Assembly: GCF_020379485.1 (NCBI RefSeq) | Contig: NC_063436.1 | Location: forward strand, 24,922,423 to 24,986,422 | Reading direction: 5' to 3' | Length of the DNA: 64,000 nucleotides | Origin: Brassica napus | Taxonomy: Eukaryota > Streptophyta > Magnoliopsida > Brassicales > Brassicaceae | Shown here: positions 53,428-64,000 of the stretch, one piece after another | Position numbering within the stretch: position 1 is the first letter of the stretch | Layout: the number at the start of each line of letters is the position of its first letter | Notes under the pieces: generated by a model | What the model was told of the DNA's origin: nothing | The model's input: only the letters and a program-made list of their open reading frames with translations | The model's database searches: none | Program-made: the position numbers and the translations under genes

Positions 53428-54754
53428 CAGAGCATCTCCAAAAAACACTCTATAACTTCAAATATGGAGTTTTTTACTCTCTAAAAAGAAACTTCAAAAC
53501 TTCAAATTTGAAGTTTTAAGAAAAAAAACTCTATATTTGAAGTTTCACTACTCAAAAAGTTTCATATTTTGTTTACATTTTGGTCCCTACAATTACATAT
53601 CATATTTATAATTCTTAAATATTTTCTCATTTATCATTTTAAACCTTTAAAAATTCATATCTCGTAATAATTTCATTTTTTTTATAAATTTAAGTTTTAT
53701 ATAAAATTAAGTAAAACATTAAAATAAGATTTGAAATATTTTAAAACTAGATTTAGACAACAACAATACAAAATAAACTTAACAACAAAAAAACTTTTTA
53801 AATTACATGAAAACACAACTATTACACAAATTTAAAGATTACAACAATACAAATAGTCAGATAAATTTTATTTGGAACCTCCAAAATCTCTAAAATATTG
53901 TTCAAAATTTTTTTGTGTAACCGAAGATGGTTGTTGTTGTTGTTATTGTTTTTGATGTCATTTTCGTACGATTATTTCTTGTTCAGGCCGAATGTATTCA
54001 TGAATATTAATATCATCAATCGATAGAAGTTAAGTGTTTTAGCAATATTTTATTTTCCTCTTTTACTTTCTTGTTCAGATCTAATGTATTTACAAGTATT
54101 AAGATCACTTGATTTCGACAATTTTATCTTGTAATCTACAAATTAAAAATAAAGAGAGTCATTTATTTAAATACACTAGTTGATCATATATATATATTAC
54201 GGAATAATATGATATTTTGCTTGAAATTTAATATTAATTATATTATTTATATTTAAAATTTCTATTTTAATATACATTTTATTAATTGATATTTTGTAAT
54301 ATTTTTATATATGTGCTAGTTATTTATAAAAGTTTTATGAGTTTAAATTAATTATGACAAATATAAAGACCATAATATAAAATACAAATAGTTTTGAAGT
54401 TAAGTTTGAAGTTTTACTTTTTAGAGAAGAATGTGACTGGTGACCATTTGAGGAACACTGGGAACAAATAAAAAAAGAATGAAAAAGAATAAAATTAAAG
54501 GAATTAGTGGTAGTGATTGTTCCTCTTCAAAAATAATGAGGAATAATATTGCGTTGTTATTCTCTACAAAAAAAAATGATAAATAATAGAAAGAAAAATT
54601 AATTTCTTATGAATGGTGTATTTTTATGGGAACCATAAGGAATTGAATGTTTTTTCTCATTTTCTTGGTCACCAATCACACCATGAACACTTTTAAACTA
54701 CAAATATAAAATTTTAGAAACTTCAAAATATAGTGTCTTTTTGGAGATGCTCTG
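53428..54754. mobile_element. Element with CAGAGCATCTCCAAAAA inverted ends, carrying a nested MITE
   Basis: The left end CAGAGCATCTCCAAAAAACA and the right end, on the minus strand CAGAGCATCTCCAAAAAGAC, match over 18 of 20 positions. Subterminal repeats of TTCAAAATTTGAAGTTT type are found at both ends. The interior (about 53880-53960, minus) can encode NFEQYFRDFGGSK, suggesting decayed transposon coding sequence, possibly PIF/Harbinger-like (uncertain). A second MITE is inserted at 54432-54683. Confidence 0.65.
54432..54683. mobile_element. Nested MITE, GTGTGACTGGTRACCA family
   Basis: The left end TGTGACTGGTGACCATTTGA and the right end, on the minus strand GGTGTGATTGGTGACCAAGA, form the inverted repeats. 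Inner GAGGAACACTGGGAACAA and mirrored AAAACATTCAATTCCTTA support it. It lies inside the CAGAGCATCTCC element. It is a relative of the copy at 39853-40101. Confidence 0.7.
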
Positions 54755-54966
54755 AGAGAGGATTAAAGAGAGAGCTGATGGCTTGGAAAAGCTACAAATG
54801 TACATTTAATAAGGAAGAGGAAAATGTATATTAAGCCAGAGAGGGTTAAAAGAGAGAGCTGATAATTCTATTTGAAGTCTAATCAGAAATGGTTCTTACA
54901 TGAAAAGAAAAAAGAAGGAAAATGGAGGCTACTTAAGCTCTTTGGGAAAATATTGTAACTTGTAAA

Positions 54967-56502
54967 TCCCTTTCTTATTATTTGAGGAGCATTAAAAATA
55001 AATAACCTTTAGTTCATGTGTTTATTACAAGTGTGTCATTTCTTATGTGGCAACTCCACAAGCTCTCTCACATATTCTATTTAAAACCCCTTTGTTAACT
55101 AGAGTAATTACACAACATGTCATTGATCAAAACATTATAATTACCTTAGTTTTGTCTACATTTGTCACATATATACGTTGATACGTATTACATCAAATCT
55201 TATCATTTATTTCTTGCGTTAGTTACCTTAACCGAAGTTCTACGTATTATATCAAAAATTTTAAAGTTATGTTAATTACCTTGACTGAAGTTTTTTCATT
55301 AATTTGTTTCAATACAAAAACATTACTGACATACGTAGTGGTCTAATTTTTTAATTCAAAAATGAATATAGATGCGAAAAATTAATGTTCGATTATCAAC
55401 CAAAGTTTGTTTTTCTGTAAAATCCTAAAAAGTATTTGATGATCAATACGTGCTCAAGTGATTGATTTTCTTAAAAATGCGAAAAAATATTTGTTCTCTT
55501 AAAAATATATCAAGAAAAAAAACTTTTTTTCTTAAAATAGTGAAACAGAAGAACCATGCATACGACATATACTTGCCCCGTTTCATTAAATTGCTAGATG
55601 ATCTCTGCTTTGCGATTGTAGAAACTAAGGTACAATACGATTTTCTGGCATACACATATAAAAACTTACCTTAGGTGATCTATCGTAATTAAGATTTTAA
55701 CGCCAACTTGCATAATGCAAATAATGGCGGAGCAAATTGCCCATGATTCAAATGTTATTTGCAAGGAAGAAATTGATTGATGATTGGGAAAAATGAAATT
55801 CTAATAACTTTGACATATTTTTAAATTACAAATTTGGTAAACTGATGGTAATAATACGTGATTTGCAAGGACTTGATTTTTGTATATAAGGAACGTAGAT
55901 TAAGGTTCAAATGATTGTAATCAATTAATAATCGTGAACTTTTTTGAATTTGTTCAATTGCGATTGATAAAAGGAAATTTGCATTAACTATTTACAATAT
56001 TAAAGTAATTCTCAACTAAGATTGGAACGCAAGTTATGTGTAATATTCAATTTAGTTACGACCATTATTTTGAATCTATATGACCACACGGCGATTTCTT
56101 TTTAGTATAAATATACGGCTTCTATAATTCAGAAAACTCACCACACATTTTTTCTCGACTTTGCTCATATCAAAACATTCTCTCAAGCAATCAAATGGTT
56201 GGCTTTAACTTTGTTTCCGATTTGAAACCATTCAAGACATTGTTTCTTTTATATTTTATTAGTCTATTATTTATGTTTTGTTTTATTTTATATTTATAAT
56301 TTATTTTATGCAAATAAATATACAATTTTTAAACAAAATTTTCGCAGCTTAATTTAGATTGACATATTAAATTTCGTCTAACCCTTACTTTATAACATAT
56401 AGTATTTTTTGCTATGACTTTAATTTTTATTATGTCTACATATTAAAAGTGATAATATTTTGAAATCTATTTATTCCGTGCATGGCACGGGTTATCACCT
56501 AG
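54967..56502 (+). mobile_element. Candidate Helitron (clear 3' end, tentative 5' end)
   Basis: The 3' end is strong: hairpin CCGTGC-ATG-GCACGG (about 56476-56490), then GTTATCACCTAG at 56502, followed by T. The proposed 5' end TCCCTTTCTTATTA at 54967, preceded by A, is the start of sequence shared with 62641 onward. The joined length would be 1,536 bp. The 5' end is an inference from the shared repeat boundary. Confidence 0.55.
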
Positions 56503-56742
56503 TTTAAATCTTATAGTAGTAGTTGTGCACCCAGCGAAAAGAATTTGGTTTCGCCCCTGTTGATAACAGTACGAAATATCGCTAAAGTCTTACCCTTTTG
56601 TGATTGCTAATCAAATTAATTAAAATGAACAAAAAAGGAATTCAAACCAAAGTAAACTTTTGGTCGAAAAAGAAACTGCCATCCACCCCCATTGGTGTGC
56701 TATAGCTAGTTTAACTATGTGTGCATCACTCCTAATATTACA

Positions 56743-57480
56743 CTAGAGTTTGACCCGCGCGGATGTATATTTTGAAAAATATGTTAATATTTGTTTTTCA
56801 TGTAATTATTAGGGTTTGACAAAATGAATCCGAGGAACATAACCGATACCGATCAGAAAATATAGTACCAAACCTGAACATAAATTGATTAAATATTCGA
56901 ATTATTCAAAATTTTGTTATTTAGAGAACCGAATCTGATCCGAACCGAAGTATTCGGGTATCTGAATTTATCTAAAAATAGATTTATATACTTATATATA
57001 TTAATTATTTTTAGATTTAACGTATATAAAACATCAAGAATGATACTTTTAAATTGGTTTAAATACTTGAAAATATTTATAGATAGTCAAAAGTAAATAT
57101 CTGAAATAGTTAAAGTATATTCAAATCACCAAAAAGACTTAAAATAATTATTGATTCCGTATCCAAAATTTTAAATCAAGCCAATTGATATGTTAAGCTT
57201 AGGTATTCTGACATATGTTATTCAAATTTATAGGTAATATATTATTTTATTAATAGATTTTGAGAAATTAAAAATAGATAATGATTTAAAACTTTAAAAA
57301 TAATTTAAATGAGTTAACCAAACGCGAACCAAACCCGCAAAGATCCGAATCGAATTTAAACCAAAATTTAGAAACATCCTAATAGGACTGAAATCTTTGA
57401 ACTCGAAAACCTGAAACGCAAACCGATCAGAACCAAACTCGTATGGGTACCCGAAAGCCCATCCTTAGTCATTATTATAT
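56743..57480 (-). mobile_element. Helitron-like 3' terminus and degenerate body
   Basis: The plus strand reads CTAGAGTTTGACCCGCGCGG at 56743, which on the minus strand is a hairpin CCGCGCGG followed by CTAG and host T. The body up to about 57480 has CCGAATC/CGGGTATC-like repeats (for example ATTCGGGTATCTGAA) that also occur in the Helitron at 51326-52229. No matching TC start was found, so the far boundary is approximate. Confidence 0.5.
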
Positions 57481-58433
57481 ATCATATATTGTCATCATAT
57501 AATCAATCATATTTTATACGTACCATCATATAAGTAATCATATAATTATTAGGATTTTATATGTACCATCATATAAACAATTACATATATTATATATTTA
57601 AAACTTAATATGAGATATAAAAACCATAATTTGAGTTGGTATTTCAAATTGGGCTTTATATTGTATTTTTCTTATATATATTGACAACCTTTTTTTATAA
57701 TGGTTATTGAAAAATAGTTTAGTAAAATCCATTTTTGAATATATGTATTATTTTTAATCAATTTTTGATATAAATCAACTTTAAATTATTATTTTGATTT
57801 GAAATATGTGTATAAAGTTTAAAATTTGTTTTATGGTTAGTTTAGAAAAAAAAAAGTTTTAGGTAATTAGATTGACCCATTTTTCGTATATTTTAAAACT
57901 GGCCGAGATAGATAGTTTATTATAATATGATGGACTTTCAATTTTTCTTAATAACATAAATCCGTTACTTTTTTTTTCTTCTTAATAGTACTATTCTTGT
58001 TTCCAAACAAAATTAACTTTTTTTTAAAAACCTACAATCCATCTTTTCAAACACTTCAAATTTTTTTAATAGTCATATTCAAGTTTCCAAACACTCTAAT
58101 TTTGTACTTGAGTTTTAGTAATATAGATTTGAATTTAAAAATGGTCTTCGAGTAATATACAATAGATCAATTTAAAAACAAATTTAAATAAGATTTGATA
58201 AAACCATCCATTAGATCAGCCAACAAATATTATTACAAAGAAAAAGTTTCAAAAAGAAGATCTTCTTTTCAAATACCTCCACAGACCACCACACATGTCA
58301 CATGTTATTCTTTTTTGGTCTTTCATTCCGGCAGACATAATAACCTGCATTTTTTTTATATATTAGTATTATATTATGTTTAAAATTTAAATGCTAGCTG
58401 TTTCTGATAATTAATTTTTTATTAAGTTCATTA
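57481..58433. other. Intergenic, 3' flank of MATE copy 2
   Basis: AT-rich DNA with CATCATATAA repeats (57492-57570). No gene seen. Confidence 0.5.
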
Positions 58434-61400
58434 CTAATTTTGGAGAGAATTCTTCTTGTCGTCCCACATATCCAATCGTTTCCTAGCTTTTTCCACCTTT
58501 TTTGTATAACAATAAGAATCTCAATAATATGCAGAAACCCTTAAAACCATATTTAACTTAAAAATATGATTTTAAACCAATAGGATGCGAGTTCGTATCA
58601 AGTTATATTTACCTCTTTATCCCAATCTGTTTGGTACGTGACGTAAAGTAAAATGAGGGTTTGCATGAGGGTACCTCCAATCATCCCGGTCCATATTCCC
58701 TATCACCAATTAATTCACATATAAATTTGATTTTACGATATAGATGAAAGCATATATTATACAGAAAGTTTACACCAAAAAAAAAATTATGCAGAAAATA
58801 TTGAAAACGACCTTGGCTTGCAAATTGAAAGTAAACCCAAGAACACAACCAATGGGAATACCAACAACATAGTAACAACCAACATTCACATACGCCACAA
58901 ATGCCTGCCATCCACACCCCACTGCCACTCCTACAAACACATACCAATTCGAGATTATTTGGTCCAGTTTAGTAACCATATACACTGGTTTTCTCCGGTT
59001 TGAAGCTAATTTTAACTGCACGTGCATATACGTACCAGACAAGACGGGTTGGATTCCGTTGAGGATAACTGTGACGGCGAGAAAAGGGCAGAGGTCAGAG
59101 ACGGCTTTAGCCACGTCAGCGTCCGACGTGAAAATGTAGCTAATGTAATCACGTGACGCCAACAGGATGACTGCCTCCGCGACGGAGATCACGAAGGAAA
59201 CGAAAGTCGCCGTCCATGTAGAGAACAACGCCGATTTTGGATTTCCCGCTCCGAGCTCATTACTTGTTCTTATACTGTCACATATTTTTCAGTTCATCAT
59301 TTTTTTTGTCAACTTCATCATTTAATTTTAATAATCGTGGCTAACAAGTAATGATTTAATATTTAAGACGGAATAAATACTAACCTTGCAGCCGCGTTGA
59401 AACCGACCGAGACCATGAATGATAATGCTGAAACTGCCATACTGTAACAAAAGGGAGTAAATGTTATACATATCGCACAAGTTATAATTATGTCAAATCA
59501 TTAGATAGGTGAGGTCTGCCTCAATAATGTACACCAAAAAAACATAATTCACGAGTCTCTCTCAATTATTTTTCTCGTGGGGATAGAATAAGTGGTTATT
59601 GTATCTAAAAGTATAGACAAGTCCCCTCAACCAAAAATAGACCTAAACATAAAAATATTTGTTGGAAAAATTCAAGATATTAATCAAATAATGGACTCAT
59701 AATAGACTTACCAAATCGAGAGAGAATCTAGAGAGAGAGCAGGGTCTTTAAGCAGACCAGCGAGAAGAACCAGAATCTGTGAATACCACATTTCCAGACA
59801 GATCATAACCGCGGAGCCAACAGAGAGTTTAAAAAAACCCCATAGACCTTGGAACGATCTCGAGCTAAGACCAGTCCACGTGTGTCTGAACCTTTGACTA
59901 TTCTTAATATACAAAGCTTGAGCCACAACCATAACCCACCAAGAGATAGTAAGAACGCAAGCGATTCCCATAAGGCCCATGCCCATTACGTAAACGGTGA
60001 TCCACGTCAACAAGATCTGGAGGAGAAGGGCGGCGCCTGAGATGTACGCGCTGGGGATCACCACGCTTTGGGCCTGGAGGAACTTCTGGGCCGTGAAGTT
60101 GACGGCGTAGGCAAAGATTTGAGGGATGAGTCCGGCGATGTACAAAGAACCTTTGTATGATACTGTTTTAGGTTCGCCTAACAGAAGTAGAATCGGGTAT
60201 GAGAAGGTGTATAGCACTGTCATTGGCAAACCCACTAAAGCAAGGACTATTGTTGCTCTTTGGAGATAGATCCCAAGCATGTCATAGCGTTGGGCCCCAT
60301 ATGCTTGTCCACATAGTGTCTCGACTGCACTGCCCATGCCCAACTGAAAAGGAAATAAAAAAACTTAATTGAATCTATAAAATAAAGTTTTCTCGATCTG
60401 CAATAGCTTAATTGTATACTTTAACTCACAGCTGAAAAAGGTAAGACGTATTTTCAAACGTAGAAAAGGGAAGAAAACTTGCAAGATGATAATTTTCGGG
60501 TAAATTTAATAAATTTGGGGATTTTCTATAAGAATATCTTTATTTGTATTTAAAAGTTAGGGGGTAAAATTATGGGTAGTCTGGAAGTTTTTTTTTCGGT
60601 AAAAAACATTAGAGTCTAGCAAAAACAAAAATGCAAAGTAGAAGTTGGTAAATGTCACGACTTCGGGCATCAATAATCTACGTATATACTGCCATTTTCT
60701 TTTTGCTTTTTCAGAAGTGCGAATCAACCATTCATTATTTCATTTCATTTCAAGAGAAAGAGGATTGAGTCCACGAGAATAAAAATTCATTTATACACTA
60801 ATTGTTAAAGTGAGTAAACTGAGAATTTTCAAAAGAAACACTTGAAAATAAACGATGCTACCCAAGATTTTATGTTACACATTCTATTAAGCCAAACCAG
60901 ACTCGAAATCGTTAAAAGTTCTTATCGAAAAAATCGCTATAATAAGAAAATGAAAGATTATTTCATTTTGTACTAAATGAAGAACTATATGTTTACGGAA
61001 GTTGCTGCATACATAAGTTTGATATTTTTTTAAGAACATTGAATCGTTAAGTTACCTTCAGGTACACATTCTATTAAGCCAAACCAGACTCGAAATCGTT
61101 AAAAGTTCTTATCGAAAAAAATCGCTATAATAAGAAAATGAAAGATTATTTCATTTTGTACTAAATGAAGAACTATATGTTTACGGAAGTTGCTGCATAC
61201 ATAAGTTTGATATTTTTTTAAGAACATTGAATCGTTAAGTTACCTTCAGGCTTCAGTGCAACCAGAGGTGATATTTTTTTAACAATACTGTACTTGCTGC
61301 TGAGCCTAGAGACTAGAGTAATACGTATTTAACACTTAAATAAATGACTATCGTTGTATCCGCACATATACGTATATTTATAAGTTTGGTAAGATTAGAT

Positions 61401-62314
61401 AAGCTTAGCATTTTATATCAATTTTTATTAGATTTGGTGGGAATCGAAGAAGAGAGTATCGACATTCAAGTCAGCAACAAAGTAAAATTTAATGTTCACG
61501 CGCCACACGAGGGAAATTTTTAATTCTTAAAACTTCAACTGGTCATCTTGGTGGCGGTTGACCGTAAACATTGAATACCAAATGCAGAAGAAAAAAACAA
61601 TGATATTAATTCTTCATACACACTACTAGCGAAATAAAGTGTTTGTAATTTTGGCTCAAAAACTATCAAAGATAATATAAGATGACAAAAGAAAAAGAGT
61701 GTTTGCTTTTACAATCTTAAACTTTTCACCAAAAAACTCTCTACTAAACACTTCCTCTGTTCCTCGTCATCTCGACTATTTTTACTAAAAAAATCAACTC
61801 TATGACCAAATGGTCATTGCTATGTGGTGTAGCGTGAATTAAGAAGTTGATATCATGAGTCAACAGAAAAAGAGTTGATAATTTTAAATAAAGTTAATAC
61901 CTTACTATCATGAGTCAACAAAATAAGAGTTGATAATTTTAAATAATTATATCATTCACCGTGTAGTGTAGAGTAAAAACGTACCATGAGGCCATAGACA
62001 AGAAAGAAGCAGCTATTTCCGAGGGACGCGGCGGCGAGTTCCTGACTGCCGAGATGTCCGGCGAAGATACGAGCGGAGATACTCATGCCGCTGTTAACTA
62101 AATAGACAAGTATAGCCGGAAGTGCCAACCGGAAAAGTAGTTTCATCTCTATGCACGCTCCTAGGTACACGCGCCTCCGATAAGGAAGGCTACTCTCCGT
62201 CAAAACGCTCTCGAGTCCGACATCATTGTGAGGTTTTCGCTCCGAGACCGTCGGATCCACCAAAGGTCGCTGGAGATCGGTTCTTCTCTCCACTCTCTCA
62301 ATTGGCACAACCAT
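58434..62314 (-). CDS. MATE (DTX) efflux transporter, copy 2
   Basis: Seven exons on the minus strand, 61985-62314, 59712-60343, 59385-59441, 59036-59274, 58812-58930, 58613-58699 and 58434-58496, join in frame to give 508 residues. Exon lengths equal copy 1 except exon 1 (one more codon). All MATE landmarks are present: [43 protein letters not shown] with [12 protein letters not shown], and [11 protein letters not shown]. Copies 1 and 2 differ mainly at the N-terminus, in the loop around [11 protein letters not shown] versus [11 protein letters not shown], and at the C-terminus (KNSLQN against KEPLLN). Intron 1 is 1,641 bp and contains a fresh tandem duplication. A TATATAAAC box (about 62383-62391, minus) and a G-rich tract lie upstream. 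The substrate is unknown. Confidence 0.95.
60876..61250. repeat. 187-bp tandem duplication in MATE copy 2 intron 1
   Basis: The units 60876-61062 and 61063-61250 are nearly identical; the only difference noticed is one A in a homopolymer. Both begin TACACATTCTATTAAGCC and end TTACCTTCAGG. The near identity indicates a recent event. Confidence 0.95.
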
Positions 62315-62412
62315 TGGTTATTGTGTTTGGTTTTTATCTTGTTTTAACTTGTAAGTTTTATAACAAGTCTTACGAGAGCAGGGTTTATATAATAAAGACC
62401 GAGGAGGGAGTT

Positions 62413-62438
62413 GGGGCGGGGGCGGGGTTGGGGGGGGA
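62413..62438 (+). promoter_or_regulatory. G-quadruplex-type G-run upstream of MATE copy 2
   Basis: The plus strand has four or more G runs, GGGG-C-GGGGG-C-GGGG-TT-G8, within 26 bp. It lies about 25-50 bp upstream of the probable TATA box of MATE copy 2, with the C-rich strand being the gene's sense strand. Structure formation is inference. Confidence 0.6.
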
Positions 62439-62440
62439 GG

Positions 62441-64000
62441 AGATATGAGGATCTGTGCGGTTTTAAAATAGTAAAAAAGAAATGAAGATAATTAAGAAAA
62501 ACCAAACCATTTGTGTTTTGTGCTAAAGACAAGGAATTGAGTGGCTGAGAGGTACAAGACTTGTCCGGTGGGTTTCAAGAGGCAGTGTAAAAACATTTTT
62601 GCGAATTATATAAAAAAAAGCATGATGCAATTATTCTAAATCCCTTTCTTATTAAAGGAGGAGCATTGCTAGAAATAAACCTTGGCCTCATGTGTTTATT
62701 ACATGAGTGCCATTTCCTAGGTGTCATCACCACATGCACTCTCATTTACTTTTTAGAAAAACCCTTCATGAACTAGAAAAATTACATACAAATGCCATTG
62801 GTCATTACATTATACTATATGATTTCGGATTTCAAAAATCACTTTCGGATTACATTTCGATTTCCAAAAAAAAAATCGGGATCTAAATAAGGCAGCATAT
62901 TAACTCCTTTCTAAGGTAGACTTTATGATATGTTCAAAAATTTGGAAGTGTTTCATTTAAATAAGGCAACACAATAAGTGTCTCATCGATCGTTATGTAC
63001 GCTTTAGTACAATTTTTGATTCTTTAAACGTGGTACAACTAAGTTCTTTAACCTGTATCGGTACTTGGTACATCTAAAGTTCATATCAAAATTCATAAAA
63101 CTAATCTTGCAACAAGCAAACTATGTTTATCATAAAACTAATCTACAATCGTTTATCATAATATTTATATCATAACCTATACGAATGTTCATATCAAATC
63201 GTTTTATGATATTTTTGATTCAATTCATCGAAAATAACCAATTAAACCCAAGACTTAATGCTTCAAAATATTAAGGAAACACAATTGAATTGTTAATGTA
63301 ATCAAGGAAACTAAATTCAAAGAATTGAAAAACTTAACTTAATCGATAAGGGAATGATTCTGATATATTTTTGTCGTGACCATCACTGATACATCTAAAG
63401 TTCATATCAAATTCATAAAACTAATCTTGCAACAAGCAAACTACGTTTATAGGAGTAGGATTTCTTGAAGAATATATGATGAAACCTACGAACGGAAATA
63501 ATGGTATCATCGACCACAAAATCTGTTTTTTTGTACTACACATCCCGTAAGTATTCAACATCTGTAAAAAGAAAGATATACATTTGTATAGTATCACATG
63601 GTTTGAACCCTTTTTTTTTTACAGTAACGTCGTCATTAAGTGTGTCGCTTATGGTGCACTTGCTCATGTTTTCAATGATTTATGGAATTCTATAGATGCA
63701 AACATAATATTATGTGTTTTATAGTGTTGACAAATTAATTGGGGACAAGGTAATCTATTGTATTTATTGTATATACAATAAATTAATAGGAGCTGATATT
63801 ATATGTATATTTTACTAATATTTTTCATATTTCATAATAAGGCCGATTTAAGAGGGTTACTAACATTGATGGGTTTTTCAAAGTTGTCTTCGACCCCATT
63901 GGTGTTCCAGAAATTGATGCTTTACGATTGAGATGATACATGCATTCACATATTTTGTTAAATAATGTTTTTAAATTCTTTAGATGATCTATTTGTTATA
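62441..64000. other. Intergenic with dispersed and direct repeats
   Basis: From 62641 to about 62815 the sequence resembles 54967-55140 (TCCCTTTCTTATTA, GAGGAGCATT, TGTGTTTATTACA). A 60-bp segment beginning ACATCTAAAGTTCATATCAA occurs at 63070-63130 and 63391-63450. No gene is supported up to the window end. Confidence 0.55.

Overview
The window is plant nuclear DNA from the mustard family. Genes have many short introns with GT-AG borders, intergenic DNA is very AT-rich, and the proteins match Arabidopsis thaliana chromosome 4. From memory, the order RNA polymerase II subunit 2, small Cys-rich protein, small membrane protein, RIC/CRIB protein, ATML1, BGLU47, TOM1, MSRB, AT-hook protein, tandem MATE transporters corresponds to At4g21710-At4g21910. 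The larger intergenic spaces, the missing intermediate genes and the transposon families point to a Brassica-type genome after whole-genome triplication. The species is inferred, not proven.

Layout: 1-560 holds the first exon of NRPB2 (minus), sharing a 285-bp divergent promoter with a small Cys-rich gene (846-2342, plus). A small membrane-protein gene (2879-3310) and a four-exon RIC gene (6342-7475) follow. A gene-poor stretch, about 7.5-17.6 kb, carries a Helitron, a foldback element with telomere-like arms, and a hAT element next to a MITE. ATML1 (19375-22908) comes next. It is followed by a tandem duplication of about 4.5 kb (22995 to about 32290) that carries two intact BGLU47-like beta-glucosidase genes and the tail of the ATML1 3' UTR. 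Then come TOM1 (33791-35795), a U3 snoRNA gene with its RNA polymerase III promoter (36424-36715), a plastid-type methionine sulfoxide reductase B (37916-39184, minus), an AT-hook gene with a probable frameshift (40241-41055, minus), a 5'-truncated LINE, and two intact tandem MATE transporter genes (43850-47334 and 58434-62314, both minus). About 11 kb of nested transposons lies between the two MATE genes.

The genes do not form one pathway; this is an ordinary plant gene neighbourhood. Functions covered are transcription (NRPB2), epidermal identity (ATML1), ROP GTPase signalling (RIC), glycoside hydrolysis (two BGLUs), a tonoplast-type membrane protein (TOM1), protein repair (MSRB), rRNA processing (U3) and efflux transport (MATE). 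Exon borders were read by hand from splice sites, reading-frame continuity and family similarity; every multi-exon model listed as intact closes in frame. No CRISPR array, bacterial-type operon or tRNA gene was seen. The most notable items are the transposons with readable target-site duplications, the telomere-like foldback element, a Helitron with two candidate 3' ends, the U3 gene, the ATML1/BGLU duplication breakpoint, a GC-AG intron in TOM1 and the AT-hook frameshift.
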